Assembly (NCBI RefSeq): GCF_009796285.1
Contig: NZ_CP047020.1
Location: forward strand, 3,720,001 to 3,784,000
DNA length: 64,000 bases
Origin: Streptomyces broussonetiae
GTDB lineage: Bacteria; Actinomycetota; Actinomycetes; Streptomycetales; Streptomycetaceae
Direction: 5' to 3'
Positions within the stretch are counted from its first letter, which is position 1, and each line of letters begins with the position of its first letter. Both the position numbers and the translations under genes were made by a program. Below, in pieces: positions 45,122 to 54,338 of this stretch. The notes under the pieces were generated by a model, which worked only from the letters and a program-made list of their open reading frames with translations, had not been told where the DNA came from and did no database searches.

Positions 45122-46972
45122 GTGCCCGACACCAGCACGGGAAGCACCGGAAACACGGGAAACGCCGCACGGCCGTCCAGACGCGCCGTCCTCGCCGCCA
45201 CCGCCGGCCTCACCGCCGCGCTGACGGTGCCGACGGCAGCCGCCCATGCCGCGGGCCCGTCCCCCGACGACCGCCGGCTGCGCGCCCTGATCTCCGGGAT
45301 GACGCTTGAGGAGAAGGTCGGCCAGCTCTTCGTGATGCGGGTCTACGGCCACTCCGCCACCGCCCCCGACCAGGCCGACATCGACGCCAACCTCAAGGAG
45401 CTGGGCGTCCGCACGGCCGCCGAGCTGGTCGCGACGTACCGGGTCGGCGGCATCATCTACTTCACCTGGGCCCACAACACCCGTGACCCGCACCAGATCC
45501 GGGACCTGTCCAACGGCATCCAGAAGGCCTCCCTGGACCGGCCGCGCGGCCTGCCGGTGCTCATCGCCACCGACCAGGAGCACGGCGCGGTCTGCCGGGT
45601 CGGCAAGCCCGCGACGCTGTTCCCGGGCGCGATGGCGGTCGGAGCGGGCGGATCCCGGTCCGACGCGCGGACCCTCGGCCGGCTCTCCGGTGCCGAACTG
45701 CGCGCGATGGGCATCAACCAGGACTACTCCCCCGACGCCGACGTCAATGTGAACCCGGCCAACCCGATCATCGGCGTGCGCTCCTTCGGCGCCGATCCGG
45801 ACGCGGTCGCGGCGCTGGTGGCCGCCGAGGTGAAGGGCTACCAGGAGTCCCGGGTCGCGGCGACCGCCAAGCACTTCCCGGGCCACGGCGACACCGCCGT
45901 CGACAGCCACACCGGCTTCCCGGTCATCACCCACAGCCGGGACCTCTGGGAGAAGCTGGACGCCGTACCGTTCCGGGCCGCGATCGCCGCCGGCATCGAC
46001 TCGGTCATGACCGCCCACATCCAGTTCCCTGGCCTGGACGACTCCGGCGACCCGGCCACCCTCTCGCCCCCGATCCTCTCCGGCATCCTGCGCGGCGAAC
46101 TCGGCTACGACGGTGTCGTGATCACCGACTCCCTCGGCATGGAGGGCGTACGCACCAAGTACGGCGACGACCGGGTACCGGTGCTCGCCCTCAAGGCCGG
46201 GGTGGACCAGCTGCTCAACCCGCCCTCGATCGACGTGGCCTGGCACGCCGTGCTCAAGGCCGTGCAGGACGGCGAGCTGACCGAGTCCCGGCTGGACGAA
46301 TCGATCCTGCGCATCCTGCGCCTGAAGTCCCGGCTCGGTCTCTTCGACCAGCCGTACGCCGACCGGGCCGGCCTGGAGCGCACGGTGGGCAGCAAGGCGC
46401 ACCTGGCCGCTGCCGACCGGATCGCCGAGCGCACCACGACCCTGCTCGTCAACGAGGACCGCACGCTCCCCTTCGCCGTGCGCACCGAGCGCCGGATCCT
46501 GGTCGTCGGCGCGGACCCGGACTCCCCTTCCGGCACCACCGGTCCGCCCACCCGCGTCCTGGCCGCCGCGCTCACCGAACTCGGCTTCACCGCCACGGCC
46601 CTGTCCACCGGCACCTCGCCCTCCGCCGCGGCCGTCGCCCAGGCGGTGGCGGCGGCGCAGGACGCGGACGCGATCGTCGTGGCGACGTACGACGTCACGG
46701 CCGACAGCTCCCAGCGGACCCTGGTGGCACAGCTGCTGGCCACGGGCCGGCCACTGGCGGCCCTGGCCGTCCGCAACCCGTACGACGTGGCCCGGTTCCC
46801 CGCCGTGAAGGGCTGCCTGGCGTCCTACGGCTGGACCGACGTCGAGGTGCGCGCCGCCGCGCGGGTGATCGCCGGGCGGGTGTCGCCGCGCGGGAAGCTG
46901 CCGGTGGCGGTGCAGCGGGCGGACGATCCGACGCAGGTGCTGTACCCGATCGGACACGGGCTGACGTACTAG
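45122..46972 (+). CDS. Tat-secreted GH3 beta-N-acetylhexosaminidase
   Basis: 616 residues. A twin-arginine signal (RPSRRAVLAATAGL) is followed by a NagZ-like glycoside hydrolase family 3 domain with KHFPGHGDTAVDSH (general acid/base His) and the nucleophile Asp in ITDSLGMEG, then a C-terminal GH3 alpha/beta sandwich domain. It should remove GlcNAc from chitin or peptidoglycan fragments outside the cell. GTG 45122 with AAGGAG upstream is clear. Confidence 0.92.
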   Translation: MPDTSTGSTGNTGNAARPSRRAVLAATAGLTAALTVPTAAAHAAGPSPDDRRLRALISGMTLEEKVGQLFVMRVYGHSATAPDQADIDANLKELGVRTAAELVATYRVGGIIYFTWAHNTRDPHQIRDLSNGIQKASLDRPRGLPVLIATDQEHGAVCRVGKPATLFPGAMAVGAGGSRSDARTLGRLSGAELRAMGINQDYSPDADVNVNPANPIIGVRSFGADPDAVAALVAAEVKGYQESRVAATAKHFPGHGDTAVDSHTGFPVITHSRDLWEKLDAVPFRAAIAAGIDSVMTAHIQFPGLDDSGDPATLSPPILSGILRGELGYDGVVITDSLGMEGVRTKYGDDRVPVLALKAGVDQLLNPPSIDVAWHAVLKAVQDGELTESRLDESILRILRLKSRLGLFDQPYADRAGLERTVGSKAHLAAADRIAERTTTLLVNEDRTLPFAVRTERRILVVGADPDSPSGTTGPPTRVLAAALTELGFTATALSTGTSPSAAAVAQAVAAAQDADAIVVATYDVTADSSQRTLVAQLLATGRPLAALAVRNPYDVARFPAVKGCLASYGWTDVEVRAAARVIAGRVSPRGKLPVAVQRADDPTQVLYPIGHGLTY

Positions 46973-47083
46973 GCGTACGGAACCCACCGGGCGTACCGGC
47001 GCAGGAAGTCGCAAACCCTCCCGAACGCCTGGCGTGGCACCGGCGCCCGGGCCACGCTGGGCAGGGGTGCCGGGGGGGTGACC

Positions 47084-47644
47084 ATGCGTGGGAAAGGTGT
47101 CGCAGGACTGGCGTGCCTGCTGCTGGCCGCCCTGCTGACCGGCTGCGGGAGGCAGACGGGCGCCCCCGTGGGCGACGCCCGCCCCACCGCGACTGGCGGC
47201 TACGGCACCGCGTTCCTCGCCGTCGGCACCTGCAGTTCCTTCGGCACGGCCGACATCACCGAGGTGCCCTGCGCGAGCGAGCGGGCGGCGGCCCGGGTCG
47301 TCACCCGCTACGACGGCGCGCCGGGCGACGGCCCGCTGTGCCCGGCGACCACGGACTTCGTGCTGCACATCGGCGCCCGGGGCTACGCCTGTATGCGCGA
47401 CCTGGAGCCCCCGCACCCCGGCGACCCCGGCGGCGGGGGCGGCCCGCGCACGATCCCGGGCGACTGCGTCTACACCTCGGGCACGGGCCAGGTCCGCGAG
47501 ACGGCCTGCGACGGCTCGGGCGCACACCGGCCGCAGTACCGGATCGCCACGGCGGTCGCGACGCGCGCGCAGTGTCCCGCGTCGACGGTGCTCTACGTCC
47601 AGCTGGGCGGGACGAGGCCGGTGGGCTGCGCCCGGCGGGTGTGA
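47084..47644 (+). CDS. Lipoprotein with duplicated four-cysteine domain (LppU/SCO3897-like)
   Basis: 186 residues. The signal peptide ends in the lipobox LLTGC. The rest holds two homologous units of about 60-70 residues: GTCSSFGT...VPC...LCPATTDFVL...YAC and GDCVYTSGTG...TAC...QCPASTVLYV...VGC. Each unit has four Cys, suggesting disulphides. The linker is Gly/Pro-rich. Function unknown. GTG 47078 is an alternative start. Confidence 0.8.
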   Translation: MRGKGVAGLACLLLAALLTGCGRQTGAPVGDARPTATGGYGTAFLAVGTCSSFGTADITEVPCASERAAARVVTRYDGAPGDGPLCPATTDFVLHIGARGYACMRDLEPPHPGDPGGGGGPRTIPGDCVYTSGTGQVRETACDGSGAHRPQYRIATAVATRAQCPASTVLYVQLGGTRPVGCARRV

Positions 47645-47664
47645 GCCCCTCGCTCAGCGCCCGC

Positions 47665-48057
47665 TCAGCACAGCACCCAGCCCCTGTCCACCGAGCCCCG
47701 GCCCACCGAGCCCTTGATCCACAGGCAGCGGTGGCCGGCGTGGACGGTGACCGGGCCCGCGAGCCGGAGGTAGCTGCCCCGGTCGACCACCGGGCGGTTG
47801 CCGCGGGCCTGGACGCTGACCGACATCGTCTGACGGGAGCCCGGCTGTCTGGCGATGGTCAGCGCGCAGACGTAGCCGTCGTTCCTGTAGACGTGCGTGA
47901 CGCCGGTGCTGAACGGCAGGGTCAGCACCTCGCGCCCGGCGCAGGAGTTCGCCGCGTCCGCCTGTGCGGTGCCGGACGCCAGGAACGCCAGCGCCCCCGA
48001 CGCGGCCAGCACGGCCGCGCCGAGCGCCAGCCGTCGACGTGTCCCACCACTGTTCAC
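47665..48057 (-). CDS. Small secreted protein
   Basis: 130 residues from a GTG. A Sec signal peptide (RRLALGAAVLAASGALAFLASGTAQA) precedes a predicted beta-rich domain with four Cys (SCAGRE, GYVCALTI, GHRCLWI and the terminal VLC). No family recognised. Convergent with the lipoprotein gene and followed closely by it. Confidence 0.75.
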   Translation of the reverse strand: MNSGGTRRRLALGAAVLAASGALAFLASGTAQADAANSCAGREVLTLPFSTGVTHVYRNDGYVCALTIARQPGSRQTMSVSVQARGNRPVVDRGSYLRLAGPVTVHAGHRCLWIKGSVGRGSVDRGWVLC

Positions 48058-48198
48058 CGTTGTCCTCCCCGATCCCCGTTTCCCCGTGCCGCAGAAGCCT
48101 TCCCCCCGATGGCCCCGTACTGATGTACGGACGCACTGGTGTGTCGGAAGGTTGCACGACCGTCAACAGAACGCTTCGTCCCGGGCCGTGGACCGGCC

Positions 48199-51100
48199 TC
48201 AGCGGGAGACGCCCACCGGCTCCTCCGGTTCGGCCCCGCCGACGAAGGTCCGCCACAGCTCGGCGTACCGGCCACCGAGGGCCAGGAGTTCGTCGTGGGT
48301 GCCGTCCTCCGCGACCCGGCCGTGGTCCATGACCACCACCCGGTCGGCCCGGGCAGCCGTGGTCAGGCGGTGGGCCACCACCAGCGTCGTGCGACGGCCC
48401 GCCAGTCGGTCGGTGGCCTGGTTGACCTGGGCCTCGGTGGCCAGGTCCAGGGCGGCCGTGGCCTCGTCCAGGAGCAGGACGTCGGGGTCGACCAGCTCGG
48501 CGCGGGCGAGCGCGATCAGCTGGCGCTGGCCGGCCGAGAGATTACGGCCGCGCTCGGCGACCTCGTGCAGATAGCCGCCCTCCAGCCGGGCGATCATCTC
48601 GTGCGCGCCGACCGTCCGCGCCGCCGCCTCCACCTCGGCGTCGGTGGCGTCGGGACGGCCGTAGGCGATCGCGTCACGGATCGTGCCCGCGAAGAGGTAC
48701 GCCTCCTGCGGGACCAGCCCGAGCCGGTGCCGGTAGGACGTCAGGTCGAGGGCGCGCAGATCCGTGCCGTCGACCGTGACCCGGCCGCTGGTGGTGTCGT
48801 AGAAGCGCGCGACCAGCTTGACCAGGGTGGACTTGCCCGCGCCCGTCTCACCGACGAAGGCCACCGTCTGGCCGGCGGGGATCCTCAGGTCGATGCCGGT
48901 CAGCGCCTCCTCGTGGCCGTCGGCGGCGCCGTAGGCGAAGTGCACGTTCTCGAAGGCGATGTCGCCGCGCAGGGACAGCACCTCCAGCGGCTCCTCGGCC
49001 GACCCCGTGGACGTCGGCTCGCGCAGCAGCTCCTGGATGCGGCCCAGCGAGACGGTGGCCTGCTGGTAGCCGTCGAAGACCTGGGACAGCTGCTGGACCG
49101 GCGCGAAGAACAGGTCGATGTAGAGGAGATAGGCGACCAGCGCGCCCGTCGTCAGCGTGGCCGCCTCCACCCGGTGCGCGCCCGCGATCAGCACGGACGC
49201 CGAGGCGACCGAGGACAGCAGCTGGACGAAGGGGAAGTAGACGGATATCAGCCACTGGCCGCGGACGCGGGCGCGGCGGTAGTCGTCGCTGCGCCCGGCG
49301 AACCGCGCCCCGCCGTCCCGCTCGCGCCGGAAGGCCTGCACGATCCGCAGCCCGGCGACCGACTCCTGCAGGTCGGCGTTGACCACCGACACCCGCTCAC
49401 GGGCCAGTTCGTACGCCTTCACGCTCGCCCGGCGGAAGAAGACGGTCGCGACGATCAGCGGGGGCAGGGTCGCGAAGACGACGAGCGCGAGGTGCACGTC
49501 GATCACCAGCAGGACGACCATGATGCCGAAGAAGGTGACCGCCGAGACGAACGCCGTGACCAGGCCGGTCTGCAGGAACGTCGACAAGGCGTCGACGTCG
49601 GTCGTCATCCGGGTCATGATCCGGCCGGTCAGCTCACGCTCGTAGTAGTCGAGGCCGAGCCGCTGGAGCTGGGCGAAGATCTTCAGCCGCAGCGTGTACA
49701 GCACCCGCTCGCCGGTACGGCCGGTCATCCGGGTCTCGCCGATCTGCGCGACCCACTGCACCAGCACGGTCGCGAGGCCGAGCAGGGCCGCCGCCCAGAC
49801 CGCGCCGAGGGCCATCTTCGTCACGCCCGCGTCGATGCCGTGCCGGATCAGCACCGGCAGCAGCAGGCCCGCGCCCGCGTCCACGGCGACCAGCCCCAGA
49901 CTGATCAGCAGGGGCGCGCCGAAGCCGCGCAGCAGCCGGCGCAGACCGTAGGAGTCCTCGCGGAGCACCGCCCGGGCCTCGTCGACGTCCGGGGTGTCGG
50001 TGGCCGGGGGCAGCGCCTCGACCTGGGCGAGCAGTTCGGGCGTGGCGGGGGTGCCGCCCAGCGCGGTGACCTCGGCGTTCTTGGACTCGCGGTCACCGGT
50101 CCACAGTCGCGGGGTCACGCCCCGCTCGGCGTCGAACTCGGCGTCCAGCTCCTCGCGCAGCGAGGTGTCCTGCGCCGGTACGGCGGGCTCGGCGTGGCCC
50201 GGCGAGACTCCGCCCAGCTCGTCCGGATCGGTCAGCAGCCGGCGGTACAGCGCGGACCTCTCCTGGAGTTCCTCGTGGGTGCCGAGGTCGGCGAGCCGGC
50301 CGCCGTCGAGGACGGCGATGCGGTCGGCGAGGCCCAGGGTGGAGCGGCGGTGCGCGATGAGGAGGGTCGTCCGGCCCTCCATGACGTGCCGCAGCGCTTC
50401 GTGGATCTCGTGCTCGACGCGGGCGTCCACGGCCGAGGTGGCGTCGTCCAGGACGAGCAGGCGCGGGTCGGTGAGCAGGGCGCGGGCGAGCGCGATGCGC
50501 TGGCGCTGGCCGCCGGAGAGGGTCAGGCCCTGCTCGCCGACCGTGGTGGCGTAGCCACCCGGGAGTTCGGCGATGAAACGGTCCGCCTGGGCGGCGCGGG
50601 CGGCGCTCTCGATCTCCTCCTGGGTGGCGTCCGGGCGGCCGTAGGCGATGTTGGCGCGGACGGTGTCGGAGAAGAGGAAGGAGTCCTCGGGGACGAGCCC
50701 GATCGCGGCCCGCAGGCTGTCCAGGGTCAGCTCGCGCACGTCGTGCCCGCCGATCAGGACGGCGCCGTGGGTGACGTCGTAGAAGCGCGGCAGGAGCAGG
50801 GAGAGCGTGGACTTGCCGGAGCCGGAGGAGCCGACGACGGCGAGGGTCTCGCCGGGGCGTATCTCGAAGCTGAGCCCCCGGAGGACCGGCGAACCGCTCT
50901 CGTACCCGAAGGACACGTCGTCGAACTCGACGGTCGCGGGCGCGTCGGCCGGGAGGGTCTTGGTGCCGTCCTGCATCGTCGGCTCGGTGTCGATCAGCTC
51001 CAGCACGCGCTCGGTGCCGGCGCGGGCCTGCTGGCCGACCGTGAGGACCATGGCGAGCATGCGGACCGGGCCGACCAGCTGGGCGAGATAGCTGGAGAAG

Positions 51101-51936
51101 GCGACGAACGTGCCGAGCGTGATGTGCCCGCGCACGGCCAGCCAGCCGCCGAGGGCCAGCATGGCGACCTGGCCGAGGGCGGGGACGGCCTGGAGGGCGG
51201 GGGTGTACCTGCTGTTCAGCCGTATCGTCCGCAGCCGCCCGGCGAAGAGCCGGCGGCCGACCTCCCGCAGCTTCCCGGTCTCCTGCTCCTCCTGCCCGAA
51301 GCCCTTCACGACGCGTACGCCGCTCACGGCACCGTCGACCACGCCCGCGACGGCGGCGGCCTGGGCCTGGGCGTACCAGGTGGCGGGGTGCAGCTTGCTG
51401 CGGCTGCGCTTGGCTATCCAGCCGAGCGCGGGCGCGACGGCGAGCGCGACCAGGGTCAGCGGCAGCGACAGCCACGCCATGATCACCAGGGAGATCAGGA
51501 AGAGCATGACGTTCCCGATGGTCATCGGGAGCATGAAGAGCAGGCCCTGGATCAGCTGGAGGTCGCTGGTGGCCCGGCCGACCACCTGCCCGGTGGACAG
51601 CTCGTCCTGGCGCCGCCCGTCGAGCCGGGTGATGGTCTCGTACATCTCCGTGCGCAGGTCGTGCTGGACGTCGAGGGCGAGCCGGCCGCCGTAGTAGCGG
51701 CGGACGTAGGTGGAGGCGTAGACCAGCAGGGCCGCGCCGATCAGGGCGCCGGCCCAGGGGGCCATGGAGCGGGTGTGGTTCCCGATCACGTCGTCGATGA
51801 TCACCTTGGTGATCAGCGGGGCGACGGCCATCACGGCCATGCCGGCGAGGGACGAGCCGAGGGCGAGGACGACGTCCTTGGGATACCGCCAGGCATAGAC
51901 CGCCAGACGCTTCGCCCATCCCCGTTGCGCTGCCAC
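48199..51936 (-). CDS. Tandem fused ABC exporter (TMD-NBD-TMD-NBD)
   Basis: 1245 residues from GTG 51936 (GGAAGG upstream). Both halves of a heterodimeric type IV exporter are joined: first NBD with GSSGSGKST, LSGGQRQR and VLDDATSAVD; second NBD with GETGAGKST, LSAGQRQL and LLDEATAALD. The first Walker B has Asp (VLDDATS) in place of the catalytic Glu, so one ATP site is probably degenerate, as is common in heterodimeric exporters. An acidic linker of about 90 residues joins the halves. Substrate unknown (drug or lipid). Confidence 0.92.
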   Translation of the reverse strand: MAAQRGWAKRLAVYAWRYPKDVVLALGSSLAGMAVMAVAPLITKVIIDDVIGNHTRSMAPWAGALIGAALLVYASTYVRRYYGGRLALDVQHDLRTEMYETITRLDGRRQDELSTGQVVGRATSDLQLIQGLLFMLPMTIGNVMLFLISLVIMAWLSLPLTLVALAVAPALGWIAKRSRSKLHPATWYAQAQAAAVAGVVDGAVSGVRVVKGFGQEEQETGKLREVGRRLFAGRLRTIRLNSRYTPALQAVPALGQVAMLALGGWLAVRGHITLGTFVAFSSYLAQLVGPVRMLAMVLTVGQQARAGTERVLELIDTEPTMQDGTKTLPADAPATVEFDDVSFGYESGSPVLRGLSFEIRPGETLAVVGSSGSGKSTLSLLLPRFYDVTHGAVLIGGHDVRELTLDSLRAAIGLVPEDSFLFSDTVRANIAYGRPDATQEEIESAARAAQADRFIAELPGGYATTVGEQGLTLSGGQRQRIALARALLTDPRLLVLDDATSAVDARVEHEIHEALRHVMEGRTTLLIAHRRSTLGLADRIAVLDGGRLADLGTHEELQERSALYRRLLTDPDELGGVSPGHAEPAVPAQDTSLREELDAEFDAERGVTPRLWTGDRESKNAEVTALGGTPATPELLAQVEALPPATDTPDVDEARAVLREDSYGLRRLLRGFGAPLLISLGLVAVDAGAGLLLPVLIRHGIDAGVTKMALGAVWAAALLGLATVLVQWVAQIGETRMTGRTGERVLYTLRLKIFAQLQRLGLDYYERELTGRIMTRMTTDVDALSTFLQTGLVTAFVSAVTFFGIMVVLLVIDVHLALVVFATLPPLIVATVFFRRASVKAYELARERVSVVNADLQESVAGLRIVQAFRRERDGGARFAGRSDDYRRARVRGQWLISVYFPFVQLLSSVASASVLIAGAHRVEAATLTTGALVAYLLYIDLFFAPVQQLSQVFDGYQQATVSLGRIQELLREPTSTGSAEEPLEVLSLRGDIAFENVHFAYGAADGHEEALTGIDLRIPAGQTVAFVGETGAGKSTLVKLVARFYDTTSGRVTVDGTDLRALDLTSYRHRLGLVPQEAYLFAGTIRDAIAYGRPDATDAEVEAAARTVGAHEMIARLEGGYLHEVAERGRNLSAGQRQLIALARAELVDPDVLLLDEATAALDLATEAQVNQATDRLAGRRTTLVVAHRLTTAARADRVVVMDHGRVAEDGTHDELLALGGRYAELWRTFVGGAEPEEPVGVSR

Positions 51937-52057
51937 GCCGGTGCCTTCCGTTCGATCGACCTGCTCTACCGGAAGGCACCAACGCCGGCGGGGGCGGATT
52001 TCATCCCGCTGCAACAAAACGCTCCGCGGGGTCCGGCCGTATGCCGTGTGCCGTGCC

Positions 52058-52987
52058 TCAGCCCTGCGGCGGTACGGCGACGAAGGCCTCGCTCGGCCTG
52101 CTCGTCGGGACGTAGACCTTGGTGGTCGTCGTGGTCGGCACGAGGTCCTTGTGGATGACCTTGGCGACGTTCTGGATGGTGGTCACGCCGTAGTCCATGG
52201 TGCTGTTGTCCTGGGTCAGCACCGACATCATGTAGTCGTGGCCCGCGCCGTTGAAGGTGCCGAGGCTGTGCACCCGCCAGCCGCGCGTCGCGCGCTGCAG
52301 CCAGCCGTTCTTGACGTGCACGGAGACGGTGGACGGCGCGCCGGCCGGGGTGCCCCAGCGCTGCGAGGGGATGACCTGGCCCATCAGCTTCAGGATGTAG
52401 GCGCGGGAGTTGTCGCTCAGCACGCTGTTCTTCGCGGTCACGAGCCCCAGCAGCTTCTGCTCGTCGGTGACGTTCTCCTGGGTCAGGCCCCAGTAACCGC
52501 CCGTGCCCGGCACGGTCTTCGTCATTCCGGCGGCGGTCAGGAAGCCCTTGATCTTCGTCATGCCCAGCTGCTTCCACAGCGTGCTGGTCGCGTCGTTGTC
52601 CGACTGGGTGATCATGGCCGTGGCGAGCGACTGCTCGGTGCTCGTCAGATACCGGTTGTGCTTCTTGGCGTCCCACAGCAGCGTCGCCAGCACGGTGACC
52701 TTGACGGTACTGGCCGAGTCGTAGGCGCTGGTGGCGCGCAGGGTGCAGGTGGTGGCGGTGCTGCGGTCGTACACACCGAGGGCGACGGTGCCCTTGCGGT
52801 TCGCGAGGGCGGCGGTGATGTCCTTCTGGAGCTTGGCGGCGAGACCCGCCTTGGCGGACGTGCAGCTGACGGCGGGCGTGGCCGCGGCGGCGGGCGTGGC
52901 GGCGACCGCGGTGGGCGCGACCAGGGCGGCACCGAGGACCGCGGCGAGCACACCGGTACGCCTGCGTCTGGGTATTCGGGAATCCAT
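52058..52987 (-). CDS. Secreted class-A-beta-lactamase-like serine hydrolase
   Basis: 309 residues with a signal peptide (TGVLAAVLGAALVAPTAVA). The penicilloyl-serine motifs are S93-TV-K96, SDN at 129-131 and KNG (VHVKNGWL) in place of KTG. No clear class A Glu166 equivalent was identified, so it may be a DD-peptidase or inactive relative rather than a beta-lactamase. Confidence 0.82.
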   Translation of the reverse strand: MDSRIPRRRRTGVLAAVLGAALVAPTAVAATPAAAATPAVSCTSAKAGLAAKLQKDITAALANRKGTVALGVYDRSTATTCTLRATSAYDSASTVKVTVLATLLWDAKKHNRYLTSTEQSLATAMITQSDNDATSTLWKQLGMTKIKGFLTAAGMTKTVPGTGGYWGLTQENVTDEQKLLGLVTAKNSVLSDNSRAYILKLMGQVIPSQRWGTPAGAPSTVSVHVKNGWLQRATRGWRVHSLGTFNGAGHDYMMSVLTQDNSTMDYGVTTIQNVAKVIHKDLVPTTTTTKVYVPTSRPSEAFVAVPPQG

Positions 52988-53043
52988 GCCCCAGTTGACT
53001 CATCGAGACGGCCGGATGGTTGCACACCTGGTCCCACCGAGGA

Positions 53044-53061
53044 AGTTCGAAGAGTTCGAAA
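53044..53061. promoter_or_regulatory. Direct repeat in a divergent promoter
   Basis: AGTTCGAAG followed directly by AGTTCGAAA, each containing the palindrome TTCGAA, lies 19 bp before the start at 53080 and 57 bp before the divergent serine hydrolase. Possible regulator site. Confidence 0.45.
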
Positions 53062-53079
53062 GGTGGCAATGATTCGCCC

Positions 53080-53451
53080 ATGCCGACGGAGAACGAGAGT
53101 CAAGTCAGGCGGTGGGGCCGGTTGTTCGCGGCGGTGGCGGTGCTGCGCTCTCTCGCGGATCCGGCCAAGCCCCTGCCCGACGCGGCCACCTTCACGGACA
53201 AGTTCACCCCGACCCAGCGCATCGACCGACTGGAGTCCAATCCGTACGACGCCCTGCTGCGGGCCCGCAAGCGCGGTGGCGCGCACTGGGAGGCGGCAGC
53301 GGCGGTGTTCCGCGCGCTGCCCGGCCTCCTGGAACAGGGGTCGCTGTCTCCCACGGGCACCCTGGGCCAGGACCGCCGCCCGGATTTCGTCGCGGGGTAC
53401 GAGGCTCAGCTGGCGCGGTTCAAGGAGGACTTGCCCATTCTCCGGGGCTGA
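53080..53451 (+). CDS. Hypothetical cytoplasmic protein
   Basis: 123 residues, mainly helical, no signal peptide or membrane segment (WGRLFAAVAVLRSLADPAKP; TQRIDRLESNPYDALLRARK; FVAGYEAQLARFKED). I do not recognise the family. It ends 12 bp before the convergent gene of the second XRE/DUF397 module. Confidence 0.65.
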   Translation: MPTENESQVRRWGRLFAAVAVLRSLADPAKPLPDAATFTDKFTPTQRIDRLESNPYDALLRARKRGGAHWEAAAAVFRALPGLLEQGSLSPTGTLGQDRRPDFVAGYEAQLARFKEDLPILRG

Positions 53452-53463
53452 TGGCGGGGAGCT

Positions 53464-53751
53464 TCAGTTCCGCTCCGCGAGGCGGGCGCCCCGGCTCTCG
53501 GCGATCCGGTGCACGTCGGCCAACGCCTCGCGCATCCGAGCGAGCAGGAACCGGAGCTGGGCGGGTGTCGCCCGGTGGTCGGCCATCAAGTCGGCGGCGT
53601 GCCCGAGCAGATCGGCCGCCATCCCGAGCTGCACGGCCTCGAGGGCGTCGGCCACCCTGGAGAGAGGGCCGGTGCCGTCGGTCACGAGGTAACAGGGCTT
53701 GCCCTCCGACCCGGCCCAGGGCAGCAGGCGAGCGGTGGTGCGGCCGTTCAC
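53464..53751 (-). CDS. Small conserved protein of the second XRE/DUF397 module
   Basis: 95 residues from GTG 53751 (AGGTGAC upstream). It reads RLLPWAGSEGKPCYLVTDG, a helical middle (AVQLGMAADLLGHAADLMA) and VHRIAESRGARLAERN, and is a paralogue of the gene at 33791-34066. Start overlaps the end of the amber-interrupted gene (GTGA). Confidence 0.75.
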   Translation of the reverse strand: MNGRTTARLLPWAGSEGKPCYLVTDGTGPLSRVADALEAVQLGMAADLLGHAADLMADHRATPAQLRFLLARMREALADVHRIAESRGARLAERN

Positions 53752-53927
53752 CGGGTCACCTCGACAGCGGGCGGCATACCGCACGACCCGATGCCGATGC
53801 CGGGCACGCGGGCCGGGGGCGGCGACTGCGGCTGCGACTGCGGCTACGGGGACCGGGTGCCGTGGCCGTTCGGCCTGTTCCGCCGTAGCAGCAGCGGCTT
53901 GAGGAGGCGGGCGATACGGTGACTCAC
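53748..53927 (-). pseudogene. Small basic protein of the second module, interrupted by an amber codon
   Basis: From GTG 53927 (GGGAGTTGAC upstream) it reads MSHRIARLLKPLLLRRNRP and meets TAG at 53844-53846 after 27 codons. The same frame then stays open for 31 codons and ends with a TGA that overlaps the next GTG start (GTGA), just as the intact paralogue at 34063-34269 does (ATGA). The frame and coupling therefore survive apart from one nonsense codon. Either a recent pseudogene or a 27-residue product. Confidence 0.6.
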
Positions 53928-53931
53928 GTCG

Positions 53932-54234
53932 TCAACTCCCTTGCGCTGAATGATGGCCACGGCCCCGAACCGGTCGCGCGGTCGCGGCGGACGCCGCCGG
54001 TGTCCCGGGCGGCGACACTCCCCTCCGAAGCGCCTCGACCAGCCGAACCGCGTTGGTCATGTTGCAGCGGCCGAGGTCGAAGAGAGGGATCCCGTCCCCG
54101 TCACCGAAGGACGCCGGGTCGAGGTGAAGACCGGGAAGAGTGACGCCGACGCCGGCCAGGGCTTCACGCAACTCCTCGAGCGACCCATAGCACTTGGGGA
54201 AGGCCTCCACCTGATTCCGGGCCATCTCGGACAC
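53932..54234 (-). CDS. Hypothetical protein heading the second module's minus-strand operon
   Basis: 100 residues from GTG 54234 with AGAGGAG upstream. It reads VEAFPKCYGSLEELREALAGV and HLDPASFGDGDGIPLFDLGRC, then an Ala/Pro-rich tail. No counterpart is present in the first module. Divergent from the XRE gene at 54339; 4 bp before the interrupted gene. Confidence 0.6.
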   Translation of the reverse strand: MSEMARNQVEAFPKCYGSLEELREALAGVGVTLPGLHLDPASFGDGDGIPLFDLGRCNMTNAVRLVEALRRGVSPPGTPAASAATARPVRGRGHHSAQGS

Positions 54235-54338
54235 GGGAACTCCTCTCTGTAGCGGTGTGACTACCAAGCGAGTTCAGCGTGGCCTACAGTGGGAAGCCAT
54301 TCAACGTGTCAGAGCTGGCAGATTAGTTGGAGGTCGGG

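Noticed and set aside
48139..52158. Very long open frame on the plus strand opposite the ABC exporter
   Set aside because: It mirrors the exporter codons, is rich in Gly/Asp/Val from complementary GC codons, and has no recognisable motif. The minus strand encodes a complete TMD-NBD-TMD-NBD protein.
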